DNA of 19,379 bases from Alectoria sarmentosa. Lineage: Eukaryota > Ascomycota > Lecanoromycetes > Lecanorales > Parmeliaceae. A model generated the notes under the pieces. The model did no database searches and was not told the origin of the DNA. It worked only from the letters and a program-made list of their open reading frames with translations. The stretch spans positions 1 through 19,379 of the forward strand of contig WOGZ01000485.1 of the NCBI GenBank assembly GCA_009733775.1, in the 5' to 3' direction. A program made the position numbers and the translations under genes. Positions 1 through 10,990 of the stretch are shown here, piece after piece; position 1 is the first letter of the stretch, and each line of letters opens with the position of its first letter.

Positions 1-1887
1 TCTTTTATTTATTCGCAATTTCTTTTATTCTTTTTTATTATTAACACATTTTTTTACTTAAACTCTTTAACGATTATATATATGTTTTTTAAATTTATTA
101 TCAAAATTTCGTTTTATTAAACGATATATAAGCGAAATAAATTATTGTCGAAAACTTTTATTTTTATTTGATTTAAATTCGTCTGAAGAAAAACAATTTC
201 AATTTTATAAAAAACATTAATTTGATTAATGATTTTGATTTATCAAAAATGTAATATAATTATAAACAACATTATAACGACGAACGCAATCGTCTTTTAC
301 GCGAAAAATGTTTTTATTAAATAAACATTTAAAAGTAAATGTGAACGAATTTTAATAATAATTAAATAATAATTATAAACGTTATTTAAAACGCGATATC
401 TCTTTTTAATGATTATTTTTTCTTTTTAAACGATTACGAGAGTATTGATAAGATTATATTTTAAAACATCGTTTTACGAAAAATACGCGAGACCTTTAAG
501 ATGATAATTGTTATAACTTTTTCAAACATCGTTTTTTTTTTAAAAAGGTTATATCGCTTATTTTCGCTTTAAAATCTTTTTGAATATTATTATTTAATTC
601 TCTTACGATATTATAAATGAATTTAATTTAATCGAATTATTATATATAACTGAGTTGATTTTTTAAAACGAAATTTCGATATAAAATTATTATAATATCG
701 AGATTATTAATCGTATATTTCAAAATATTCGCAAAAATCTCAAATCGTTTAATAACATAATTATATGCTTTTATAACGATTTTCGTTAAATTTTATTAAT
801 TATTAAAAACGTTAAATTAAAATATATCGTTATATTTATTTTAAAAACTTTATATTTATAAAATCACATTTAAATTCTTAAATTTACGAAAAATATAAGA
901 TTTCGCAATTTAAATTTAATTAAGCAAAACTATATTAATATAAAAACATTCGTAAATAATTTTTTAAATGTAAGTAATAAGATTTCAGTAAATATAAAAA
1001 AATAAGAAATTGTTAATTAATTTATCGATTAATTATTAAATAACATTATTATAAATTTGATTGATGTTATTTATCGCGATTTGAGTTTATATTAAATATT
1101 TCATTTTTACATTTTTAAATCGATTTTTTACATCTTTAATAAAAATATCGTTCGATTTAATAATTAAATTTTTGATAAATTCTTTAAAATCAAAACGATG
1201 TGTATTAATCGTAATTAAGTCGTTGACGAAAAAAATAGTTTTTTTTTATTTATTAAATTAATGAACGTTTTTGAATTAATTTCTTTATTATTTCATCATT
1301 TGAAGTTGAAAAAAAATTATGTAATAATGTTATTGAGAAATTTATAGCAATTATAAAACTTATATAATAAAATACGTTTATAAATCAAGTATATTAAATT
1401 TAAAATATTCGATTATCGCATTTTTGAAAACGAATATAATGATAAACGTTATTATATATCACGCATATCTTTTATTTCGCTCGATTCGAACAATTTATAT
1501 ATTTTTTTTCGACGCATTTAATATTTAATTCGTTTAATCTTTAATATAATAATTAATAAATCGTAAAATTAATTTTTATAATAAATCGATTTATGTTTAC
1601 AATCGAAGATTTTCGTTTATAATTAATTATATATAATTTTGAATCGAGTTATTAATAAAATCGATTTATTTATTATAATTTCAAACGATTTATTAAAAAG
1701 ATAATCGAATTATTCGATTAAATATATTAAAAATAAAATTATTAAGTAAATGCTTTTTATATAACAATAAAAGTAAACTATATACGCATAAAAAAGTAAA
1801 TAAAGTTCGCTTAATCGACGTTACTTAAATTCGTTTCGCCTTCATTTATCTTAAATATTATAAACTTAATTTATGAACCTTAACTTG
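1..1887 (+). repeat. R1 direct repeat, copy A (left end cut by window)
   Basis: This segment is co-linear with 8128-10018 over its whole length. It begins already inside the repeat, so its true left end lies outside the window. The right end is set where similarity to copy B stops, near 1887. Over positions 1-360 the copies differ by 35 transitions, 0 transversions and 1 single-base indel. Near the right end (about 1560-1830) a handful of transversions and homopolymer indels also appear, but transitions still dominate. The unit is repeated, non-coding in its present state and probably part of a mobile element. No terminal motif or protein domain identifies the family. A stop-free frame of 52 codons on the minus strand (1090-1245) is partly shared with copy B. 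Confidence 0.93.
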
Positions 1888-2380
1888 TGTATATATATAA
1901 ATTTATATTTTAATTTAAATATGTTAAATCGAATCGATAGCGAGACTTTTAAAAAAAATTTACGCTCATTTAACGAATTATTTTCTTTTTTAAATAACAT
2001 CATAATTTTTATTATATTTATAAAATTATTATATCGTTGAAATTGTATAAATTTATTTTATAATAATAATTATATAAATATATAATATAGATTTTTAAAA
2101 GTTGCGAGAAATCGATTATAAAAAAATTAACACATTTTTTATATATTTTTAAATAAGCTTAATTTTATATAAAATTCGTAAATCGTAAACGATATAACGA
2201 TAAAATTAATAAAAATCGTAAATTTCTCGCTTATTAATCGTAAATCGTATAACGTAAAATTCGAATTCGAATTCGAATTCGAAAAAAAAACGAAAATTAA
2301 TAAAAAAAATTAAGAGAAAAAAATTACAATTCGTTTTAAATTTATATAAAATTTATAACTTTAATAAATCGTTAAATTTA
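1888..2380 (+). repeat. R2 dispersed repeat, copy A
   Basis: This stretch of about 490 bp matches 10550-10990. Shared landmarks are a TGTATATATATAAAT start, the ACGAGAAATCGATTATAAAA-like block near 2105 and the CAATTCGTTTTAAATTT block near 2328. The copies differ by many transitions, some transversions and several indels, including loss in copy B of about 25 bp near 2340-2365. R2 directly follows R1 here but follows R3 in copy B, so it behaves as an independent unit. The five bases AACTT occur at 1882-1886 and again at 2381-2385, a candidate target-site duplication. A solo LTR or a small non-autonomous element would fit; I cannot tell which. Confidence 0.8.
2258..2281 (+). repeat. AATTCG hexanucleotide microsatellite, 4 units
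   Basis: Four perfect AATTCG units lie near the right end of R2 copy A. At the matching place in R2 copy B (about 10919-10930) there are only two units, one of which reads AATTCA. The tract has therefore changed length, or decayed by a G-to-A transition, since the copies separated. Confidence 0.9.
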
Positions 2381-2406
2381 AACTTTCAATTTGAAAAAGA
2401 AAAAAA

Positions 2407-2442
2407 ATTTAAAAAAAAAAGTTCGTCTTTTTTTTTAAAATT
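2407..2442. repeat. A/T-run hairpin with GTTCGTC loop
   Basis: Ten A (2411-2420) and nine T (2428-2436) flank a 7-base GTTCGTC loop. The flanking TTT and AAA extend the near-perfect stem to about 13-15 pairs. It sits just right of the R2 boundary. Self-complementary A/T tracts are expected by chance in DNA this AT-rich, so no function is assigned. A pre-existing poly(A)/poly(T) tract at an insertion boundary is one possible origin. Confidence 0.5.
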
Positions 2443-2489
2443 AAAATAAACGAACAATTTTTTGCACTTTAAATAAAATTTATAAATAT

Positions 2490-2550
2490 AATATATTTAT
2501 AATTTTAATATATTTATAATTTTAATATATTTATAATTATAATATATTAA
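2490..2550 (+). repeat. 17-bp tandem repeat, about 3.6 units
   Basis: The unit AATATATTTATAATTTT occurs at 2490-2506, 2507-2523 and 2524-2540. The third copy has one A-for-T change, and a partial fourth copy starts at 2541. It is a short AT-only minisatellite between R2 copy A and the third R1 end fragment. No copy of it is seen next to R2 copy B, so it is local and not part of R2. Confidence 0.9.
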
Positions 2551-2574
2551 TAAGTTTAAAATTTTAATTTCAAA

Positions 2575-2657
2575 AAATAAAGTTTAATTAACGTTAAATT
2601 TTAAATTTATCTCGTCTTCGTTTGTTTTTAAATATTATAAATTTAATTTATAAATTC
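2575..2657 (+). repeat. Third, partial copy of the R1 right end
   Basis: This piece of about 83 bp aligns with the last 90 bases of R1 (about 1798-1887). The best-matching part is the AAATATTATAAA-TTTAATTTAT segment, with its CTCGTCTTCG-like lead matching CGCCTTC in copy A. It ends with TAATTTGT, matching TAACTTGT in copy A. It is more diverged than the two long copies and has indels. All three instances stop at the same place with different sequence beyond, so the R1 right edge is a real element boundary. This may be a truncated or solo terminal fragment. Confidence 0.65.
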
Positions 2658-3694
2658 TAATTTGTTAAAATAATAAAAATATTATTCGAATTTTTTTATT
2701 TCGATTTAATATAATCGATAAAATAATAATCTTTTTATTAATAATTTAAATATTTAATATTTTTGAATTTTTTTTCTTTTTTAAATCTTTTATTTTTTGA
2801 TTTAAATATTTTTTGTTTTCGCGAATTATTCGCTTTTTTATTTTTATAAAATTAAATCGCTTTTTTATTATAATTTTTTTTTTAATTTTAAAATTGAAAA
2901 CATTTTCGATTTAATAATTATATAAAAAGCGTATATTAAATTTACTTTTAATAATTTTCAAGCGTGCGATTAACGATATTAAATTATTGCATTTATTCGA
3001 TATAATTTTAAATGTTAATAATAATTTCTTAAACTTCGAAACGAAAGTTCGTTATTAATTAAACAATTTTTTATTATCTTTTATAAAACAACAATTAAGC
3101 TTTTAAATCGATAAAATAAATATCGAAAAAAGATATAAATTAATTAAATCTTTATTTAACATTCGTATATTATTAATCAACATTAAATTGTTTATTAATA
3201 AAATTCTCGATTTTATTTAAAAAAAAATTATAAAATTATTTTAATTGTTTATTGCTTTAAGATTTCAATCTTTTTTATTATATTATCGTTTTTTAAATTC
3301 GATTTTAAAAGATTAAATTATTTAAAAAATCTTTTATTATCGATTTTAATGTTTTATAATATTAAATTAAACGTTATCGTAATATCGCGAATTTATTTTT
3401 AATAATTTTATACGAATTTATCGAAATATTCTTTTAACGTTATAAAAAAAATATTACGATTTCATTTTTTTAATTTATAAATTAAAGTTTTTTTTCGAAA
3501 TACGCTTTAATTTTATATTAAAGTTAACATTATTATTATTAAATAAAGATGATAATATTTCGTTTTCGTTATTATTACAATTTATATAACTATTATTCTT
3601 TCGAAAAAGTTCGAATTTTTAATCAAAAAGTTTCATTTAACGTTTTTTAAATAAAATATCTTTTATTTATTTATAATTTATAATTAATATATAT
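2658..3694. other. Unassigned AT-rich stretch between R1 fragment and R3
   Basis: No gene, RNA or clear internal repeat is seen here. It contains poly(T)-rich runs near 2760-2890 and scattered TCG/ACG remnants like the rest of the window. All frames carry frequent stops. Probably degraded mobile-element sequence whose partner copies lie outside the window. Confidence 0.5.
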
Positions 3695-3930
3695 AAAGAA
3701 ATAATGTAAAATTAAGTTAAAAAATGTTGAATTTATATATGCAGTTAATTATAAATTTTATTTAATTTCATCTTTTGAAATAGCGTTAAAATAGAGTTTT
3801 TAAGTCTTTCGAGCCTTTTTATCAAAAATTTGTATATAAAAATCTTATAACTTTTATCTTTTATATTTTATCTTTTTAAAAATACATTTTTCTCATAAAT
3901 TCGCAAATTGTAAAACTTTATTTACGCTTT
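3695..3930 (+). repeat. R3 dispersed repeat, copy A
   Basis: This stretch of about 235 bp matches 10296-10526. The clearest core runs from 3733 to 3850, with the TATATGCAGTTAATT block, then AAATTTTATTT and the TATATAAAAATCTTATA block. Most differences are transitions (for example GCAG against ACAA, TTGA against TTAA), with occasional transversions and indels. In this copy R3 stands about 1.3 kb right of R2; in copy B it lies directly left of R2. No coding potential or element type is recognised. Confidence 0.75.
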
Positions 3931-6900
3931 TCAACGATATAAAAATATCGATATTTGATTTAATATTTATAAAGTGAATAAATATTCAAATATTCAGCTT
4001 TGAAGTTTTACGAAATCTATTTAAAATCGATTAATCTTTTTTTTATTTCATTTATTTATTTATTAAATGCGAAATCACGCATAATATTTCTATTATTTAA
4101 TTAATCATTTAATTAATTATAAATATAAATACATTTATTATTAATATTTCTCGTCTTTATATTATCAAGAATTTTAAATATTATAATCGCTTTTCAACAT
4201 CTTTTTAAAAACCTTATTAACGCGTGTAAATGTCACTCTTTAAACGAATCTTTCTTCGTCAATAATCGAGGCAAAACATTAATTATTATTAAAAAATCAA
4301 TTATTATTACTTTAAAAGAACGTAAAAGATTTTTAAAAAGATTTTAAATAGATATTTTGCCTTTACGATCGTTGTTCTTTTAAATTAATCGATTTTCGTT
4401 TTCTCAAAACGCGTTCTCATTTTTTATCTCGTCTATCATCTTTTTTTTCACTGAACGACGTCTTTTTTATATTTTTAAATAATCAAAAAATGTTATAATC
4501 GATATAAAAAATTCTTTATTATAAGATTTATTAACAGATTTTCTTAATATCGACTTTTTTAACAACTTTCTTTCAAGTTCGTCTTTTAATTCTCTTTTAA
4601 CAATTATTCAATTTTTAATAAAATTAATAAATTACATTGCGCGTTATTTATATATTATAAAGTTTTTACGATATAATCTCGATTTTATAAATTAAATTTA
4701 TAATTAATATAATACGACGTTATTTAAAAACGAGATATTTGAATAATGTTATAATAACGATAAAATTAAAATCGTTATATTTAAAATAAACGTTTTATAA
4801 AACGATAATTAAAACGACGATTAAAACGAGAATAAAGAGCATCACAAAATTAAAACGAATATAAATAACTTTATTAACTTTAACGAGCGTGATATTAATA
4901 ACGTTTTATATTTTTCAAAGTTTAATATCATAATTTTAATTAATAAATATAAAAAATATCGCGTTTATAACGTTTAATATAATAACGTTATTTCAATAAT
5001 CTTATAATAAATTATTATGAATCACTTAATCGTTTCATTTACGTATAAAATATAAAACGCGATTATTATTTATATATTTATTTTAACGTTTTTAAAAATC
5101 GAAAAATCGATTTTAAATTAAATTTACATTATAAATAATATTTAAAAATAATTTATAATATAATATAACTTTTTTTCAATCGCGTTTTTTATATTAATTA
5201 TATTAAATATAATTATTAAAAAATCGAAAATAATGTTAAATGCTTATATTTTGATATATACGAAATAATAACTATAAAGAGAAAATATATACTATAAAGT
5301 CGAATATATAAATAACGTTAAGTCGCGTTAGACTCGATCGAGTTATATAAAATTGTGAGCTGAAATTATAACATTATCTTTTTTTTCACATCGTTATATT
5401 CTTATAACAAGTTCCTTTATATCATTTTTTATCACATTTTTTCTAAAAATTTAAAGAGATAGATTAAGCGATATACGCGCATTTTTAAATTCTTCTTTAT
5501 AATAAATCTTACTACTATTTTATCTTATTTTTAAAACTATAAGTTAAAATTATAATAATAATTATTATAATAATATCAAGCAATAATTTCATCGAAAAAT
5601 AATTATCTTTTTTAAAAACATTAATTTTGACATTATTATTCTTAAAACGTAATTTAAAAAATTGAAAATTAATTTAATTACACGAGGTTATAAATTATTA
5701 TATAAAAATTCGCAATATCATAATTCACGCATTTATAATCGTTTTATTTTAAATAAAGTCGTTATTATTTAAAAAAGCGATATAAATAATTCATTAAATA
5801 TATTCGAGATAAAAAACGTTTTAATTAAAATTCAAAATAACGATAAATATAATATTTAATATTAATATTTCGTTTATATATTATTACGTTATTCTCTTAT
5901 CTTTTTATTCGACGAATAATTATAATAAAATAATATATTTATTATAAATATTTCATTTAATAAAAAGCTTTTTATTAATCGAAATAATAATAATAAAATT
6001 ATTTTATAAGTTAATAATCGAAAAGACTTAATATAAATCACATTAACCTTTTTTTATAAATTTATGTTATTAAATTTAGTCGCCTTTTTTATTACGATAA
6101 ACTATTTTAATATTTCGTTTACGATATATATATAATTATTAAAAATAATTAACTTCATTAAATGAGATAAAATTAAAAAATTATTCAAATTAACATTTAT
6201 TAAATAATTATTAATGTTTAAATCGATGAAATTATCATAAACGTATAAATTAATAAATAACGTATTATTCTTTCTTTCTTGTATTAAAAAAATTCACGAT
6301 TTATAAAATAATTTTATTAAAATTATATAATTTTCATTATCAAATTTGATCGATTAAATATTTTTATTATTTTCATTTACAATTTAAAATAAATTAAAAT
6401 TATCGTTAATTTATTATTCGACGAATTAATTATTAATCGATTTAATTTAATAATATAAATGTTTAAATTGAAGCTAAAAACTTTTATAAATGATATCTTT
6501 AAAAAAAAATGCTTGATAAACTCTTTTTTGTTTTTTTTAATAAATTCATTCACAATAATTTTTTTAAAAGCATATTAATCAAATAATTAATGTAAATTAT
6601 AATCTCTAAAAATGCTTTTAACATCGTTTTATCTTTTATACGTCGTAATTTTTATTTATAAATTTTATAATACTCTCAAATTTTTGCTTTTTATTTTAAA
6701 AATAAAGTTATAATTGATTGAAATTTCGATAATTAATTTTAATCTTAATTAACTTTTACTCGTAAAAGATCGAATTTCGACGTATTATTATATTATAAAA
6801 TTTTAAAAATGAGAATTATCGCATATTTATATACTTATTATATTATATTTTAAAAATCATTATTTAAACGTTAACGAAATAAACGTTATTATTAATATTA

Positions 6901-8062
6901 AGTTTTTTAATTATATACGATTTTTCAATTTTAATATTATTATAATTAAATATATAATTTATAATAATTATAAATATTACGTTATAAGTAAAATAAATAT
7001 CGTTTCATTTTATTAAAATTGAAATATAAATTAATGCAATAAACGATTTTTAAAAAAGTTTAACGATCACGTTATTTTTAAATTAAATATCGAATATTTA
7101 ATTTATCATTAACATAAATTTATTATAATTTTAAAAAATGAATTTAAATAAAATTGTTAAATAATGTTTTATAATTCGTATTTGTCGATTAAATATAATA
7201 TTCACATTAATATAAAGATTTACGTTAACGTTAAAATTTATAAATACATTTTTAAATACGTTTATAAAAATAACAATTAAATTAATTTTCGAATAAAGCG
7301 AATAAATAAAAACAATATAATAAATTCGATAAATAAAATTTGAAAACATTAAAAAGCACGTTAAATGAGGTTAATAAAGATTTATTAAAAAATATTTAAT
7401 TTTAAATTATATAATCATAATCTCATTATAAAACGATTATTTATTTATTTTTTAAATTAACAAATTATAATCTTTAATAATAATTTTTAATTTTTTGATA
7501 TAATAATAAACGAACGTTAAATCTCTTTTATAATCAATTTTTAATTAAATATATAACGTTAATAACAAAAACGATTAATAGATTTTTTTTACATTAATTT
7601 AACGAAACATTACATTTTAAAAAAAACATTTAAAACATTTAAAAATAAAATTCACGTTAAAGACGCATTGATATTATTGTGAGAATATATTATATTAATT
7701 TTAACGCAAACGAATTTTATTATTTACGCTTTTTTTTTAAACGTATCGAGTCTTTTATTTTATGAAAATTTATAAATAATAAACGATAATCTTTTTTTAA
7801 ATTATTATATCGTTTATATAATAAAAATTTTTACGCATAATAACGTCGAATAAAATCAAATTTAAAAGAAAAATGTTTAAAAAAGCGAAGATTGTTTACG
7901 AAGTTTATTTATAATAAGTTTATTTAATTGTGAATTTAATAAATTATTTGATTTATAAAATAAATATAAAACGAAATATATGATTCAATTTAATTAATAT
8001 ATTAAAAATATCTCAATTGCGAAAAAAGAAAATTATCGCGCTATTTATTATAATAAAACATT
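3931..8062. other. 4.1 kb unassigned AT-rich stretch
   Basis: No supported gene. The part around 4140-4640 is the least AT-saturated and is strikingly C-rich on the plus strand: 4381-4440 has 13 C and 5 G, and 4561-4620 has 10 C and 2 G. The opposite skew appears near 7861-7920 (2 C, 9 G). Degenerate TTAAAACGA-like iterations occur at about 4797-4860. A perfect 12-bp palindrome ACTCGATCGAGT lies at 5332-5343. A 72-codon minus-strand frame (7131-7349) is of a length expected by chance. Probably RIP-degraded transposon sequence. Confidence 0.5.
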
Positions 8063-8110
8063 ATCACTTTTTTTAATGTGATGTTTCTTTTTTTTTTCAT
8101 TAAAAGTGAT
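8063..8110. repeat. Imperfect inverted repeat next to R1 copy B
   Basis: The left arm (8063-8078) reads ATCAC, seven T, then AATG. The right arm (8098-8110) reads CATTAAAAGTGAT, whose reverse complement is the same except for four T instead of seven. The loop is 19 bases and also contains GTGATG. The arms carry mixed-sequence ends (ATCAC/GTGAT), which makes this less trivial than the many A/T-only hairpins here. It ends 17 bases before the first base shared with R1 copy A. It may be a terminal structure of the R1 element or a separate small hairpin; the window start hides the matching position in copy A. Confidence 0.65.
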
Positions 8111-8127
8111 TTCGTTAAGCGTATTTT

Positions 8128-10018
8128 TCTTTTATTTATTCGCAATTTCTTTTATTTTCTTTTATTATTAACATATTTTTTTATTTAAATTCTTTAACGA
8201 TTATATATATATTTTTTAAATTTATTATTAAAACTTCGCTTTATTAAACGATATATAAACGAAATAAATTATTATCGAAAACTTTTATCTTCATTTAATT
8301 TAAATTCGTTTAAAAAAAGATAATTTTAATTTTATAAAAAAATATTAATTTAATTAATAATTTTGATTTATTAAAAATATAATATAATTATAAACAATAT
8401 TATAATAACGAGCGCAATCGTCTTTTACGCGAAAAACGTTTTTATTAAATAAACATTTAAAAATAAATATGAATGAGTTTTAATAATGATTAAATAATAG
8501 TTATAAATGCTATTTGAAACGCGATGTTTTTTTTCAATAATCAACTTTTCTTTTTAAACGATTATGAGAATATTAATAAAATTATATTTTAAATATCGTT
8601 TTACGAAAAATACGCGAGACCTTTAAAATAATAATTATTATTACTTTTTTAAACATCGTTTTTATTCATTTTTAAAGAAATTATATCGTTTATTTTCGCT
8701 TTAATTTTTTTTTAAATATTATTATTCAATTCTTTTACGATATTATAAATAAATTCGATTTAATCGAATTATTATATATAATTAAATTAATTTTTTAAAA
8801 TAAGATTTCGATATAAAATTATTATAACATCGAGATTATTAATCGTATATTTCAAAATATTCGCAAAAATCTTAAATCGTTTAATAACATAATTATATAC
8901 TTTTGCGACAACTTTCGTTAAATTTTATTAATTATTAAAGACGTTAAGTTAAAACGTATCGTTACATTTATTTTAAATTTTCTATATTTATCAAATTACA
9001 TTTAAATTCTCAAACTCACGAAAAATATAAAACTTTATAACTTAAATTTAATTAAATAAGATTATATTAATATAAAAACATTCGCAAATAATCTTTTAAA
9101 TGTGAATAATAAAATTTTAATAAATATAAAAAAACGAGAAATTGTTAATTAATTTATCGATTAATTATTAAATAACATTATTACAAGTTTTATTAATATT
9201 ATTTATCGCGATTTAAATTCACATCAAATATTTAACTTTTATATTTTTAAAACGATCTTTTACATTTTTAATAAAAACATCACTCGATTTAATAATTAAA
9301 TCTTTAACAAATTTCTTAAAATTAAAACGATATATATTAATCGTAATTAAGTCGTTAATAAAAAAGATAACTTTTTTTATATATCGAATTAATAAACGTT
9401 TTTAAATTAGTTTTTTTATTATTTTATCACTTAAAATTAAAAAAGAATTATATAATAATGCTACTAAAAAACTTATAACAATTACAAAATCTATATAATG
9501 AAATACGTTTATAAATTAAATATATTAAATTTAAAATACTCGATTGCCGTATTTTTAAAAACAAATATAATAATAAACGTTATTATATATCACGCATATT
9601 TTTTGTTTCGTCTAATTTAAATAGTTTATATATTTTCTTTTAACGAATTCAATATTTAATTCGCTTAACTTTTAATATAATTATTAACAAATCGCAAAAT
9701 TAATTTTTATAATAAATCGATTTATGTTTACAGTCGAAGGTTTTCGCTTATAATTAATTATATATAATTTTAAATCGAATCATTAATAAAGTTAACTTAT
9801 TCATTATAATTTTAAACGATTTATTAAAAAAAAAATCGAATTACTTAATTATATGTATTAAAAATAAGATTATTAAGCAAATGCTTTTTATATAACAATA
9901 AAAATAAATTATATACGTATAAAAAGCAAGCAGAGTTCGCTTAATCGACGTTATTTAAATTCGTTTTCTCTTTATTTGCCTTAAATATCATAAATTCAAT
10001 TTATAAATCTTAATTTAT
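8128..10018 (+). repeat. R1 direct repeat, copy B
   Basis: Co-linear with 1-1887 at a spacing of 8127 bp, same orientation. Where one copy has C the other has T, and where one has G the other has A, in both directions. Context counts in the first 360 bases are about 17 of 35 in CpA/TpG, about 13 in CpT/ApG and few in CpG. A 32-base run that keeps a rare CC (8595-8626, matching 468-499) is identical in both. A minus-strand frame of 60 codons (9222-9401) overlaps the shorter open frame of copy A. The right edge is near 10018, beyond which the copies have nothing in common. The left edge is at or before 8128. Confidence 0.93.
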
Positions 10019-10295
10019 TTGTTTATTAAAATCGAAATTGTTTTTATCGTTATTGAAATTTTATAATTTATTTCATTTTTCGTTATCAACGTAATCGAGG
10101 TTTTTTAAATTTATTATTTTAAATTGATTTATATTTAATATAATTGAAAATGTAAAAAAATGTTATTTATTTTTATTATATTATAATTACGCTCGAATAA
10201 TAAATATTATATTAATTTCGAATTATTATTTTTTAAAAAAATAAAACAATTAAAAATGTTAAATTAATTTATATAATAAATTAATTAATTATATA
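10019..10295. other. Unassigned spacer between R1 copy B and R3 copy B
   Basis: About 280 bp with no match found elsewhere in the window. It includes an AT-only stretch with TTAATTAATTA iterations at about 10262-10295. No gene or RNA is seen. Confidence 0.45.
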
Positions 10296-10526
10296 TAAAA
10301 AAATAAAATAAAGCTAAATTAAAATATTTTAAATTTGTATATACAATTAATTGTAAATTTTATTTGATTTCGTCTTTTAAAATAGTATTAAAATAACGTC
10401 TTTAAATCTTTTAAGTCTTTTATTAAAAACTTATATATAAAAATCTTATATCTTTTGCTTTCTATTTTTTAAAAAATCAAATTTCTTTATAATTTCGTGA
10501 ATTATAGAATTTAATTTACGCTTTTT
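10296..10526 (+). repeat. R3 dispersed repeat, copy B
   Basis: Matches 3695-3930. The core is the GTATATACAATTAATT block at about 10338-10353, followed by AAATTTTATTTGATTTCGTC and the TATATAAAAATCTTATA block at about 10433-10449. Similarity fades in the TTTACGCTTTT segment near 10515-10526. R2 copy B begins only about 24 bp further on, so R2 either inserted beside R3 here or the two were joined by rearrangement. Confidence 0.75.
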
Positions 10527-10549
10527 ATATAAAAATTATGAAATTTGAA

Positions 10550-10990
10550 TGTATATATATAAATTAATATTTAATTTAAATATATTAAATTAAATCGATA
10601 ACGAAACTTTCGAAAAATCTCTGCGCTTATTTAACGAATTATTTTATTTTTTGAATAATAATATAGTTTTTTATTATATTTACGAGATTATTATATTATT
10701 AAAATTGCATAAATTTGAATTATAATAATAATTATATAAATATATAATATAAATTTTTAAAAGTTACGAGAAATCGATTATAAAAAATTAAATACATTTT
10801 TTATATATTTTTAAATAAGCTTCATTTTATATAAAATTCGTAAATCGTAAATAATTAAACGATAAAATTAATAAAAAACGTAAATTTTTCGCTTAATAAT
10901 CGTAGATCGTAAAACGTAAAATTCAAATTCGAAAAAAAAACTCGCTAAAAAAATCACAATTCGTTTTAAATTTAATAAATCGTTAAATTT
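10550..10990 (+). repeat. R2 dispersed repeat, copy B
   Basis: Matches 1888-2380, with the same TGTATATATATAAAT start, TTTAAATAAGCTT block (about 10809-10821) and CAATTCGTTTTAAATTT end block. It is about 50 bp shorter because of indels, including a shorter AATTCG tract and loss of the segment before the final AATAAATCGTTAAATTT. The left flank ends TTTGAA and the right flank begins TTAAA. These could be a target duplication changed by one G-to-A transition, but this is weak evidence. Confidence 0.8.

Noticed and set aside
5332..5343. Perfect 12-bp palindrome ACTCGATCGAGT
   Set aside because: Residual TCGA motifs are very common here and a single short palindrome has no supporting context.
5551..5575. 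Many short A/T-only palindromes and hairpins, for example near 5551-5575
   Set aside because: They are expected by chance in DNA that is about 85% A+T.
7131..7349. 72-codon open frame on the minus strand
   Set aside because: At about 15% G+C roughly two frames of this length are expected by chance in a window this size. The product is low-complexity N/I/F/V and has no motif.
1..10018. R1 copies as the two long LTRs of one retrotransposon with a 6.2 kb interior
   Set aside because: R2 and R3 occur both inside and outside that interval in changed order, and no retroelement motifs, priming site or flanking duplication are visible. The idea is possible but unsupported.
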